In this document: in pieces, positions 9,796 through 21,149 of the stretch
Numbering within the stretch: the first letter of the stretch is position 1
How the letters are laid out: the number at the start of each line of letters is the position of its first letter
Assembly: GCA_963854835.1 (NCBI GenBank)
Contig: OY978530.1
Location: 8,620,372 to 8,684,371, forward strand
Source: Megamerina dolium
Taxonomy: Eukaryota; Arthropoda; Insecta; Diptera; Megamerinidae
Length of the DNA: 64,000 bases
Direction: 5' to 3'
Notes under the pieces: generated by a model
The model's database searches: none
Told to the model about the DNA's origin: nothing
Seen by the model: the letters and a program-made list of their open reading frames with translations, nothing else
Made by a program: the position numbers and the translations under genes

Positions 9796-10980
9796 AAGGG
9801 TTATCCATTTTGCGGTTTCAAAAGTAAATGTAAATAAAACACATATAAAATATTTTTTATCATGATATTTCTTTTTTATTATAAAGTTTGAACGTTGACA
9901 TTATGTGTGAAATACTACATCATTTAAATGACCACCACGCGAATTGTTGCAAGCATCGATTCTTTTGAGGTAATTTTTGACCACTTTTTGACACATATTG
10001 GGCGGTATCTCAGCCATAACGTGACGAATGTTGGTTTTTAGGTGCTCAAGAGTTAAAGGTTTATCTGCATGAACACGGTCTTTCGCGTAGCCCCACAAAA
10101 AAAAGTCAAGCGGTGTCAAATCGCATGATCTTGGTGGCCACTTGATATCGCCACTACGAGAAATTACGCGGCCAGAAAATTTCTCTTGCAATAAAGCCAT
10201 ATTCGCTCGAGTTGTGTGGCATGTGGCACCGTCTTGTTGAAACCACATATTCTCTAAGTCGTATTCTTCAATAGCAGGCAAAAAAAGTCGGTTATCATAT
10301 GACCATAACGCTCCGAATTGACGGTGACAGTCGTTCCATCGTCGTTTTCGAAGAAGTAAGGTCCAATCACACCTCCGGACCAAAGAGCGCACCAAGCAGT
10401 GACTTTTTGTGGATGTAGTGGGCTCTCTTCAATTACTTGAGGATTCTCAGAACCCCAAATACGACAATTTTGTTTGTTAACATACCCACCGAGTGAGAAA
10501 TGTGCTTCGTCGCTGAAGAAAATTTTGTTCGAAAAATCGCCGTCCACCGCCTGTTGTTCAAGCACCCATTCGACGTATCTACGACGTTTTGAATGGTCAG
10601 CTGGCTTCAGTTGTTGTGTGAGCTGGATTTTATATGGATGTAGGTGTAGATCCAAATGCAAAATACGCCATAATGTGCCGTAAGACAGTCCTAATTCCTC
10701 AGAACGACGAGGAATCGACACATTCGGGTCTTCGGCAACACTTTCACTTACAGCAGCGATATTTTCGGTGGTACGAGCGAAACGATGATGCACAGGCCTT
10801 ACAATATCTGTAACCGATCCAGTCTCTTCATATTTCTTTACAATTTTGCCAATTGCTTGCGTAGTTGGACGATTGTGTAAACCATAATCTCCTCTTAAAG
10901 CACGATATGTGGCTGTGGCAGAATCACCATTTTTGTAGTAGGTTTTTACAATTTTAATGCGTTGTGCGATAGTTAAACGA
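9796..10980 (-). mobile_element. rosa-type mariner, copy 1, 5'-truncated
   Basis: The terminal inverted repeat AAGGGTTATCCATTTTGCGG begins at 9796 after TA. The opposite end is missing: at 10980 the transposase N-terminus runs directly into a piece of tRNA-like SINE sequence. Apart from that it matches the complete copy at 46268-47568. Confidence 0.9.
9901..10980 (-). pseudogene. rosa-type mariner transposase (DD41D), frameshifted and N-truncated
   Basis: The frame runs from 10980 to about 10270, then shifts by one base in an A-run (7 A here, 8 in the other copy, near 10280) and continues to 9901. The first catalytic Asp lies in FFSDEAHFSL, the second in FQQDGATCH, the third in CDLTPLDFFLWG; 41 residues separate the last two. 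This spacing defines the rosa group reported from tephritid flies, unlike DD34D of ordinary mariners. The apparent first residues MAQYPA come from fused SINE sequence, not from the gene. The paired helix-turn-helix region (TIAQRIKIVKTYYKNGDSAT...) is present. Confidence 0.88.
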
Positions 10981-11043
10981 GCCGGGTATTGAGCCACGAC
11001 CTACAGATCAGAAGGCGAACACACTAACCACTGAGTAAGCAAC
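10981..11043 (-). mobile_element. tRNA-like SINE fragment S1
   Basis: On the minus strand this reads the tRNA-like head of the SINE described at 39529-39899 (matching 5'...CTCAGTGGTTAGTGTGTTCGCC...). It is fused to the truncated rosa mariner. Confidence 0.8.
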
Positions 11044-12300
11044 AACCTTGCATGCGAAATATTTAAAGCATAAACAAAAAAAAAATAAATAAAAAGCTAA
11101 AATTATAACGATGAGCTTATGACGCTATGGCGATGATTGGAAATGGTAATTTCTTCCGAATTTCAATATTCAAGAAGGAGGTAAAATTGTAAAATTAGGC
11201 TATATAAACTAAGAGAACTTCTGTAATTAAGTCAGTTGAGATAAGAAAATTGTTTTAAGATTGTGAAGTGTTAGAGATTAAGATAGTGTAAATACCGCGA
11301 TTAAAATCTTCAGCAGCTATATATTTAGTACCGAGGGTACTAACAAATTGCTTCTATTACTCATCAATATTAGATCTGGGTGGACAGTAAAAAGCTGAGA
11401 TTGTTAGGCCATTGATATATTCTTCGAGCTGAAGAGTCGTTGCTTGCAAGTGATTGGTATAGTAGCCCTAGATTGGGAAACTCCTTATTCTTTTTTTTAT
11501 AAGAACATCCTTTCATTTGAAAACAATTTTTTTGAGTGAGTTGAGTTTAAGATATTACAATCAGATCTATAGAGTGAGTGAATACAAACAGATAAATGTT
11601 GTTTTATGAAACGAGACACAACATTTTTAGGTCACATTTTATCAAAAGATGGCATAAAATTTTTTCCTTACTAAAGTAACTAACGCTTCTGTGTGCAAGT
11701 AATGTTTTTTTCGCCTTTTTTGGCTTATTCATCAGGTTTTTTTTGGTGTCGAACAGATCGGTTTTATATTAGTTAAATTCTAGATATTTGGTGCGTTCTA
11801 TTAATAAAATAACAAAAAACAGTGAAGTTTTCGTACATCGTGAGAATAATGATTTTTCCTCATTTTTTGTTGAAGAAAATATTTCAATAATTTTCTAGAA
11901 ATTTAAACTCAGTCATTGTTGCTTGTGTAAAAAGTACAGCGTCAACGATTAACGTCAAAATAAAAATTGTGGCTCATTGAAAACGTAAAACTGTTTATTA
12001 AAAATCAGTAATGAAATAAAGAAGATTACGCATATACAGCAACCAACAAGTAAAAATCGAGTGACTTTGGTAATATTTCTATTAGCCAAGATAACGAAGG
12101 AAAGCAAAAAAAAATTAACTAAAAAAATATCAATGCAAAATATAAACCTTGTTACATGGTCGCTATACCAATAAAACAAAGAGATAAATTCAATTTGTAG
12201 TGTTTGCAGTAAAAAAACGGATTAAAGTATAATTATATTGTGGCGTAGTTGTAAGCAAAATTACATACACTAAAGAAAGAATAAAAATCATCATTTGACA
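11044..12300. other. AT-rich stretch; tiny Ty3/gypsy RT trace only
   Basis: No gene is recognised. Around 11618-11662 (+) the translation [13 protein letters not shown] matches the motif that follows the YXDD box in Ty3/gypsy reverse transcriptases, but no other domain surrounds it. Confidence 0.45.
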
Positions 12301-12323
12301 GAATATCATTGATGTAAGTGTGA

Positions 12324-12960
<637 letters not shown>

Positions 12961-13695
12961 ATTTTCCATATGCTAAGAATATATTTCAAGCTGATTGATG
13001 CATTGAATTGATGTAGTAATTTGCAAAAAGCTGTATCTGGTAACTACTTTAAAATTTTTTGTGCAATAAGAATAAGGTCGAAGCCATGCGTTCTATAACA
13101 CTTAATAGTTCATCACATTGCGCATCATCTCAATAACTGCGATCTACAGTCCCCCATGGAATTCTATATCATTTGAGCAATATAAACAGCTAATAAGTAG
13201 TCACAAAATTAAATTTATGGAATAAGTGGCGAATAGCCCACTTAAAGGAAAATAAACTTTCTTCGTATAGAACGTATTATTGTGAATATAAAAAAAAAAA
13301 TTTGTTTCTACCTCAAGCCCATATAAGGCGTAGCTTAAGGCCAAAGTTCAAATTTGCGATGGAAATTACTCAATAAATTTTTTCTTACAAAAGAAAGGTA
13401 TTTTTAATACCTTTTCAGTGATATATAACATTTATAACATATTTTGAAAATTTTAAGTTATGATAAAAAAAAATATTTTGAAATGTTTTTTCTTCAAAAA
13501 CCAATTGTTTTTTCCAAAACAATCATTATTGACCTATAGAAAATTTAGAACCATATTCAAGGCCATACAATTACATTTCAATGGTATATAAAATATACTT
13601 TTAGGAAATGCTTCATGAAATTTTTTAAATATGGATGGCTTTCGATAGAATTACCTGCATGTTTTCAAATTTAGTTTCGCTACCATTAGTATTTT
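12961..13695. other. AT-rich stretch, nothing recognised
   Basis: No open frame with a known motif, no terminal repeats and no clear tandem structure were seen. Confidence 0.5.
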
Positions 13696-13970
13696 TAGAT
13701 AAAAGTCTTTCTTAAAAGCCGGCCTTCGGCCGGGCACAAATAAAAATAACCCTTATAGGCCCGACGCAGCCTTCGCGATCATCAGATTTTTAGATAAAAT
13801 TTTTCTTGATAGCCGGCCTTGGGCCGGATGCATAAAAAATAACCCTTATAGACCCGACGCCGGCTTCACGACCATCAGATATATAGATAAAAGTTTTTCT
13901 TGATAGCCGGTCTTCGGCCGGGCACAAGAAAAATAGCCCTTACAGACCCGACGCCGGCTTCGCGACAATC
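13696..13970. repeat. Minisatellite, three ~93-bp units with GC-rich hairpins
   Basis: Units start at 13696, 13791 and 13884, each with TAGATAAAA. Each carries a GCCGGCCTTCGGCCGGGC-type palindrome (variants in units 2 and 3), then AACCCTTATAGRCCCGACGC and a second GC-rich motif GGCTTCGCGA. The GC-rich hairpins stand out from the AT-rich surroundings. Confidence 0.9.
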
Positions 13971-14062
13971 AATATAGCACAAAAAGTCTTTTGTGGTATG
14001 TAATTTTTTTATTTCACTTTCCTACTTACTTACTTATGTGGCCATAACAACCGAATATCGAT

Positions 14063-15277
14063 TTAGGCCGAAAATAACATGCTTCGCCAGCCATCTGTGT
14101 TCTTCGCTAGCTGGCGCCAGTTAGAAATTCCAAGGCCCGTCAGGTTCTCCAGTACTTGGTCTTTCCACCGGAGGTTTGGTCTTCCTCTTCTGCGTCGTCC
14201 TCCAGCGGCTTCCGAATAGAACACCTTCTTAGCTGGAGCGTGTTCTTCCATTCGCTCGACGTGACCTAGCCAGCGCAGCCGCTGGATTTTGATGCGCTTT
14301 ACTATGTCAATATCGGCATACAGCTCGTACAGCTCATGGTTGTACCTTATTCGGTACTCGCCACCAACGCAAATAGGTCCAAAGATCTTGCGTAGGACTT
14401 TTCTCTCGAAAACTCCAAGTATTCGCTCATCCGAGGTGGAAATTGTCCAGGCTTCAGCGCCATATGTTAGGACAGGCATGATGAGAGACTTGTAGAGTGT
14501 AGTTTTCGTTCTTCGAGAGAGGGTTCGACTTCTCAATTGCTTACTCAGCCCAAAGTAACACCTGTTAGCAAGAGTTATCCTACGCATGATCTCCAAGCTG
14601 ACGTCATTACTGCTGTTAATGCTGGTTCCAAGATAGACAAAGTCCCTTACTACTTCAAAAGCGTAGTTGTCAACAGTGACGTGCTGTCCAAGACGCCGGG
14701 ACTCATTGTTTGTTGACACTAGATACTTCGTCTTGCCCTCGTTCACCGTGAGACCCATCCGACGGGAGTCTCTTTCTAACTCTGAGAATGCTGCACTGAC
14801 TGCTCGCGTGTTCATGCCGATTATATCAATATCGTCGGCATACGCTAACAGCATGACACTTTTGTTGAAGATAGTGCCATTATGTCGTAGATCAGCAGCT
14901 CGTATTATTTTCTCCATAATAAGATTGAAGAAGTCGCACGATAACGAATCACCTTGTCTGAAACCCCGTTCGGTATTAAACGGTGCGGAGAGGTCCTTCC
15001 CAATTTTCACTGCACAACGGGAGTTATGCAGTGTCATTCTATAAAGTCGAACGAGCTTTGCAGGAATACCGAACTCAGACATTGTTGCATAGAGGTAATC
15101 CCTTACCGGACTGTCGAAAGCGGCTTTATAATCAACAATTATGTGGTGTGTGTCGATCTGTTTTTCTTGGGTCTTCCCCAGGATTTGGCGCAGTGTGAAA
15201 ATCTGGTCGATGGTGGATTTACCAGGTCTGAAGCCACACTGATACGCTCCAATCAGGTTGCTGAGCATAGGCTTCAA
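14063..15277 (-). pseudogene. RTE-like reverse transcriptase and C-terminal domain
   Basis: A 404-residue open stretch begins inside the RT fingers (GAYQCGFRPGKSTIDQIFTL). It shows the palm motif DYKAAFDSP, the RQGDSLSCDFFN motif and the catalytic LLAYADDIDIIG box, then thumb sequence and a C-terminal domain with RLRWLGHVERMEEHAPAKK and GRPNLRWKDQVLENL, ending ...MLFSA. The N-terminal part of the RT is missing, because the element carries an internal deletion near 15340 that joins the linker to a sequence just before this frame. In a complete LINE this enzyme would reverse-transcribe the element RNA at nicked target DNA. Confidence 0.88.
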
Positions 15278-15317
15278 CCTTTCACACAGTACGCTCGATA
15301 GATCCTTGTATGCGATG

Positions 15318-15617
15318 CTAAGGAGACTTATTCCACGGTAGTTCCCTCCATAGGCTCAGTACACTCTGGACATCTGTAACCAGATTCCCATTTCCATCAC
15401 GACAAGAAGAGGCTCCGGGATTTAAATCTCCACTCAGGCGCTTGATCTTTTCGAAGAATTTTCGAGTCTCATTCTTGTCGGTACACATGTCTATCTCCTC
15501 ACACTCGCGTCTTTCCAACTCCCTCTTCTTATGCCTGAAAAGACGTGTCTCTGCACTCCTTTTCTCTCTGTACCGCTCCTTAACAGCTCGCGTTGCTCTG
15601 CTGTAGCGTAGCGACAC
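15318..15617 (-). pseudogene. RTE-like LINE linker segment, joined across a deletion
   Basis: The segment between endonuclease and RT is rich in Arg and Lys and ends ...NGNLVTDVQSVLSLWR, then jumps to ELPWNKSP and a stop. In copy f (56271-56474, minus) the residues before PWNKSP are quite different (KTGGDDLFVCMHQLISRVWSDK...), which shows that copy b lost the whole stretch between these points. Confidence 0.75.
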
Positions 15618-16542
15618 TCCTGATCATACCACTCATTCCTCAGAGGCCGGTAATAACCGATTACCTCCTCGGCAGCAGTAGTCATGGAGTGGGATATATG
15701 TGTCCACCGTGCGCATGTATCATCAAGTTGGGGAGTGTTCTGCATAAGCAGATCCGATAGTCGAGTGGAAAATGCATCTGCTGTCACCATTGGTTCAATT
15801 TGGTTTCTTGTACGTTGATCTGGAGACAGCCATGTCGCTTTGTGGATGTCGAGATGCTGGAATCTGGTACCACCAATTACCATGTTTCGTGCTGCGGCGA
15901 AGTCGATCAGCCTCATTCCGTTATCGGAGGTGTTCTGGTGGAGGCTGAATTTTCCGACAGTTGGACCAATGGTACCTTCTTTGCCCACCCTGGCATTAAA
16001 GTCGCCAAGCACGATTTTGATATCGTGGCCGGGGCAGCGGTCAGAAGCTTCTTCGAGGCGCTGAAAGAAGCTCTCCTTGGTCACATTGTCCTTCTCATCC
16101 GCTGAGCGTGGGCACATATAAGGCTGATGTTGAAAAATTTTGCCTTGATGCGGATTGTGGCCAGCCGTTCGTTCACAGGCGTGAAATGTGAGACAAGATG
16201 TCGTAGTCTCTTGCTGACCAAAAATCCACATCCTAGTTCGTGCCTTTCAGCATGGCAACTGTAGTAGAAGTCACAGGACGTTCTTTTGGAGCAGCCCTGT
16301 CAAGTCCATCGCATTTCCTGTAGAGCGGTGATATCAGCTCTGTATTTTTCTAGGACATCAACCAGCTGGATAGAGGTACCCTCCCTATAAAGGTACCGGA
16401 CATTCCAGGTGCATATCCGTAAATCATTGTCCTTTTTTTGTTTGCGGGGGTCATCAACAAAAGCGGTAGTCCTTATCCGAGACATATTTGTTTTTTTCAT
16501 TGGGGGGTTTTTTATGTGGCGGGTCCCAAACCCAACGCACAA
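15491..16542 (-). pseudogene. RTE-like LINE endonuclease (APE-type), broken
   Basis: The start (16542-16300) reads RICTWNVRYLYREG and DITALQEMRW, the first conserved blocks of APE-like endonucleases, with the catalytic Glu in LQE. After a frame break near 16290 the second part (16231-15491) carries KIVLGDFNARVG, with the conserved Asp-Asn pair, and the stretch QNTPQLDDTCARW. The endonuclease would nick target DNA before reverse transcription. Both parts are open, but the break separates them. Confidence 0.85.
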
Positions 16543-16640
16543 CCTCTAACCGAGGAGATTTTCGCCACTCACTTCAGCCGCCTCCCAGCGGGTGCCAGGA
16601 ACACGTTGCCCGGTGGTCGCCACATGGAGGGCCCCCATTA

Positions 16641-18309
16641 ATAATAATGAAAGCGCCGTCACATAGTAAGCAGAGCAAGCTATATGACTACCCCTCATTA
16701 ACAAATAAAGGTATCATCACATAGCGCTCAGATTAAACTACATGACAGCCAGTGAGTTGACTTGCGATGAGTTCAACAAGGATTGCGCTAGCCCCACCCG
16801 GTTGAGGCAGTTAGACACGTTACCTTGCGAAAACACTACCAGACCACTTTCACTTGACTTTAAAATGAACAAAGCCCTCCTCCGATAAATAGTCGTAAGC
16901 CTTTATATATAGATATTTAATTTAAACATAACCTCCAAAAATCAGACACAACAGCTGTGCCGGGATGGATCAAGTCCTTGATTATAGAGAGCAGGGTTTC
17001 CTTATCTCTGCTCTCCTCTCCTTTTGTCTCTAGTTGTCGGGAAGTGGCGTATGACGGCATGATCACTAGGGCCCGAAAAATTGGCGAAATAGGAAAAATT
17101 GTGGAAATCGACGCAAGTTAGGTAGGTGGAAGTAAAATCGGGGTCATGCAGTTGAGGAGCAGTAGGTGTTCGGAGGTGTAGAGAGAGGTAGCAACCTCTG
17201 TTTTTTTGTCTGTAGTTCGAAAACACAATCTCTCTGCGTTTTACTCAATCTATAATCAATACATCTTCGCCACTGTCTATAAAATTATCTGTGATGGGAG
17301 CTTGGGTATAACTATAGTTGATGGACACTTAAATATATTAAACAAGCTGAGCGCACGAACAATATTTTCAATTGGCATCTGAGCTTTTTTCAAAACTTAC
17401 ATTTAACAACTCATTGCTTTTGTAAGCATGAAAAAATTCCCATTCTTCATAATAAATTGTGTCCAAATTGGCAGGTTACCAATGTTTCGTCATATAGGAA
17501 AACAATAAAATTATGTATTAAATTATGTTCTTTAAAAACAATTCGACACGTAACAAAAATATACATCTCAGTCTTTTATTGTCTATCGTTTTTTATGGTG
17601 TAAACTTCAAGTACCTTGCTGTCTAGGTCAGAACGAGATAGACACAAACTGCACTGTAAAAATATTTTAACTTTCTTGCCAGCATTGGTTTAGCCAACTC
17701 TCCGTTGCTTTATTATTACTATTCTCGATATACATACTTCTCTTCTGACGAATTCAAATTAAATCTTGTCTATCGTTCTCTCGAACTTTTCTACTTATTT
17801 TTTCTCACCACTTTCTATTTTAATTACTTGGTTCTTATTGTTGACAAAACTCGATCAACATAAGTGCGTGTTTCCCGAAGAAAAATTGAAAAGTAAAATA
17901 AAATTATTATAAAACACAAGGAAAACCCCGATTTGTTGCGATATTTTCCGCTCCCGCTTATAATTATATATATTTAATTTTATATTTAACTTTAAACTAT
18001 ATAAATAAAGTGTTAAACAACTTGAACATTGAATTTTAAGAAAAGTGAATTACAAGTGCGCTATTTGCAACAACAACCACAGCAACAGTGAGACAGGCAC
18101 TCGGCGTCATGAACACCTCTACACCGCCAGCTCTACCTTATAGGCAGACGAACCAGACGGAGCAAGCCCACTGGCGTTCACTCCCGTTTTCCCTGAACAT
18201 TGGTCAATATATTCAAGATATCAAAGTGGCACACAAATTGGCTACCCATTGTGGCTATATTCAGTACACTTACGAATCAGGCTATTCTAGCTGATTCGTA
18301 TTTGTTTTG

Positions 18310-18312
<3 letters not shown>
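16641..18312. other. Mostly unassigned; possible LINE leader and LTR-element leader
   Basis: 16641-16860 has GC-richer sequence that may be further 5' leader of the RTE-like LINE. Around 17990-18110 an AATAAA (18003-18008) is followed by a CAACAACAACC run and a short open frame (18109-18294, STPPALPYRQTNQ...), which resembles the leader and gag start of an LTR element, but no LTR pair or primer site could be shown. Confidence 0.35.
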
Positions 18313-18542
<230 letters not shown>

Positions 18543-18879
18543 CGAAAATAATACTCAACTGCGTTGTTGTACATTATCCATAGAGGATATTTTAAAAATA
18601 TATTTTTCACTTTTTTATTTGACGAGTCGACAAACACTCACATGTTTCATTCTTACATTTATTTATATACTTAAGCTATAACTTTGCTTAGCCTATTGTT
18701 CTGTATTATTTTTCCACAACACTTAATAAGTCCCTAGCTCACAAGATTGACACTTAGACCTAAGCTCCTAAATATCCCTCGAGTCTAACTCACTCGTTGA
18801 CTGAAATAAAATAATTATATTTTATTAAGGATACTTGCGGTTTTTACTTTATGGCTGGTGTTTTATATTTTTCACTTTT

Positions 18880-18995
18880 ACACTAATACTGGAGGGCCTC
18901 GTATGGATCGCAGTATTTACACTTTTACTTAAACTTTACACTAATACTGGAGGGCCTCGTAAGGATCGCAGTATTTACACTTTTTCTTAAAGCTA
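18880..18995. repeat. 58-bp tandem duplication inside the 3' LTR
   Basis: Two units of 58 bp begin at 18880 and 18938 with ACACTAATACTGGAGGGCCT. The matching region of the 5' LTR (about 28295-28350) has one unit, so the change arose after insertion or in one strand-transfer product. Confidence 0.88.
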
Positions 18996-19428
18996 ACACT
19001 TCGGTGTAAGACTCACAACTGAACAGCCACTGTCTTCAGTAAAATGCCCGCTTATATGCCATTTTTCTATCACTAGCCACATATCAATCTTCCCACATAC
19101 CATCATATAACATACAATAATATATTCACACCACTTGTGTGTACCCGATCGATGCACTCTCCGTGTGTGTATATTCTACATGAGAAAGCAACAATTCTCA
19201 CATATGAGTTGACCGCGTGATTTTAGTTGTCATGTGTGCTTACACAGGTATGCTTACGTAAGTGCAGAACTACGAATTGTGTGGGAAAGTGCTTTGTCAA
19301 CATTTTCACACCCAGCTGCAACTCAGATGGAGCAATGTTCTGACATTTCGCAATTATAAGTAATATTAGTATGGATTGTGTATATCACAACTTCGCGCAA
19401 TGTTGGTATGTGTATTGACAAATATGTA

Positions 19429-21079
19429 CAGTGGCTCCCAGCTTATTTCGTACAGTGTATATATTTTTATGTACATGGCTGTAACATCGAAACTAAAAAA
19501 CTTATCAATAAGTTTTGAATGTAGATGTCTATGTATGTGTTTAGTAAACCTAATAAGAAAACGGGGAACCCCAAAAATTGTTCTTTTTGTCATGCAAGAG
19601 AGAAAAACTATTGATCAGCTGATTTTCAGCTCACATCTTATTTCGTACACAAACTTCAATGTAAGTAAGTTTCATTCTGCCGCACAGTTACAAAGTTTTT
19701 TTGAATTGTATGAGTTTTTGGACCTTTTTAACTATTATAACAATTTTTATTATTATTATTTTAAATAGTTAAAGTGCTGTAAATTAAACATTTAGCGTTA
19801 TGGGTCGTCGTACAACGATGGAACAGCGTAAACTGGTAATTAACCATTTTAGGAAAGGTCAGAGTGTGCGAAAAATTGCTGAAATGACAAATTTAAGTGC
19901 CTCAACTGTCCAATACATCATTCAACGCTTCGTTCGCGAAAATCGGTTGGAGAACAAGGGCAGAGAAGCACCTAATAAGATTTTCAACGCTTCAGACGAG
20001 CGTTATATTGTACGAAAAATTAAGAAAAATCCAAAGTTATCCGCTCCGAAGTTGGCTGCAGAGGTTCAGCGTGAAATAGGAAAATCATCCAGTGCTGAAA
20101 CTGTCCGATGTGTGCTGCGCAATCATGACTTGAACGGTCGAGTAGCCCGAAAGAAACCATTCATTTCGAAAATGAATATACAACGCCGACTTGACTTCGC
20201 CAAAGAGCATATTATTAATACTCCTGCGTTCTGGAATACCGTTATTTTCGCGGATGAGTCTAAGTTTAATATTTTTGGCTCGGACGGAATGTCATATGTT
20301 TGGCGTAAAGCTAATACCGAGCTAAACAAGGAGAACCTTAAGCCCACAGTGAAGCATGGTGGCGGTAGCGTGATGGTTTGGGCCTGTATGTCAGCAGCCG
20401 GAGTAGGTGAATTGGTTTTTATTGAGGGAACAATGGACAAAATGAAGTACCTCGAGATTCTGAAAAACAATTTACTTCAAAGTGCAGACAAACTGGGTTT
20501 GCGGGAAGAATTTCGGTATTACCAAGATAATGACCCAAAACATAAATCTGGGATTGTGCAATCTTGGCTTATTTGGAACTGCCCACACTTGATGTCTCCA
20601 CCACCACAGTCACCTGACATGAATGTGATTGAAAATCTTTGGTCTATTTTGGACAATAAAATAAGAACACACAAGATTTCTAATAAGCAAGACCTAAAGA
20701 AGGTACTGATGGAAGAATGGAAAAAAATCACACCAGACATCACTCAAAAATTGGTGGATTCAATGCCAAATAGACTCCAGGCTGTCATTAACGCTAAGGG
20801 ATGTCAACTAAATATTAAAATCAACTTACTTTGTTTTTAGTTTGAACTTAAAGAGACTGTACGAAATAAGCTGTGACATGAATTTTCCTATTTTTTTCTT
20901 ATTTTATTTTTTTATAGTGTCAAACACTAAAATTTTGAAAAAGTAAATTTTGGAAAATAAAAAACAAACCTTCCTTTCTAAAATGGCATTTATATTTTGT
21001 TCAAATTTTTGCTATATTAGGAATTACGACTGCAGCAATTTTTAAACTGTCACTGTACGAAATAAGCTGGGAGCCACTG
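19429..21079 (+). mobile_element. Tc1-like DNA transposon, copy 3, complete (1651 bp)
   Basis: Ends CAGTGGCTCCCAGCTTATTT and the exact inverted match, flanked by TA at 19427-19428 and 21080-21081. The length equals copy 2 to the base. Inner direct repeats with the core CTTATTTCGTACA lie about 200 bp from each end. It is inserted into the 3' LTR of a Ty3/gypsy element. Differences from copy 2 noticed: one base in the left end, one coding change (residue 210) and one silent change. Confidence 0.97.
19800..20840 (+). CDS. Tc1-like transposase, intact, DD34E (346 aa)
   Basis: This is the same enzyme as at 4168-5208, with Gly at residue 210 where copy 2 has Glu. Copy 1 also has Gly there, so Gly is the likely ancestral state. 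Asp152, Asp243 and Glu278 form the catalytic triad; the two N-terminal helix-turn-helix segments (residues ~20-45 and ~78-112) should bind the repeats at the element ends. The ATG at 19800 follows a noncoding leader of about 370 bp that contains the inner direct repeat. No lesion is visible, so this is the best candidate in the window for a working transposase. Confidence 0.96.
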   Translation: MGRRTTMEQRKLVINHFRKGQSVRKIAEMTNLSASTVQYIIQRFVRENRLENKGREAPNKIFNASDERYIVRKIKKNPKLSAPKLAAEVQREIGKSSSAETVRCVLRNHDLNGRVARKKPFISKMNIQRRLDFAKEHIINTPAFWNTVIFADESKFNIFGSDGMSYVWRKANTELNKENLKPTVKHGGGSVMVWACMSAAGVGELVFIEGTMDKMKYLEILKNNLLQSADKLGLREEFRYYQDNDPKHKSGIVQSWLIWNCPHLMSPPPQSPDMNVIENLWSILDNKIRTHKISNKQDLKKVLMEEWKKITPDITQKLVDSMPNRLQAVINAKGCQLNIKINLLCF

Positions 21080-21134
21080 TATGTCGCGAGGCAAAATATG
21101 CATATGTGCATATTTCATATTTTGGCTCGCAACA

Positions 21135-21149
21135 TCCCTCCCTTCTCTC
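21135..21149 (-). other. Polypurine tract of the Ty3/gypsy element
   Basis: On the minus strand the sequence GAGAGAAGGGAGGGA directly precedes the LTR start TGTTGCGAG, the place where plus-strand DNA synthesis is primed. Confidence 0.85.

Larger units (their letters stand above)
14027..16640 (-). mobile_element. RTE-like LINE, best copy (b), internally deleted
   Basis: On the minus strand this copy has a 5' GC-rich leader (about 16640-16543), an endonuclease, a linker, a reverse transcriptase and a C-terminal domain, and ends with GGTTGTTATGGCCACATAAGTAAGTAAGTAGG. The short tandem tail and the WNVR endonuclease start are typical of RTE-clade LINEs. Similar unclassified sequence may extend the 5' leader to about 16860. 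Seven further fragments of the same family lie in the window. Confidence 0.85.
18697..21134 (-). repeat. 3' LTR (785 bp without the Tc1-like insert)
   Basis: On the minus strand the LTR begins TGTTGCGAGCCAAAATATG at 21134 and ends ...CAGAACA at 18697. Removing 1653 bp (Tc1-like copy 3 plus one TA) leaves 785 bp. The inner half is nearly identical to 28118-28627. It carries a 58-bp tandem duplication (starts 18880 and 18938, ACACTAATACTGGAGGGCC...) that the other LTR lacks. Confidence 0.88.

Noticed and set aside
18109..18294. A gag start of an unknown LTR element (STPPALPYRQTNQ...)
   Set aside because: Leader-like sequence precedes it, but without an LTR pair, primer site or downstream gag it cannot be supported.
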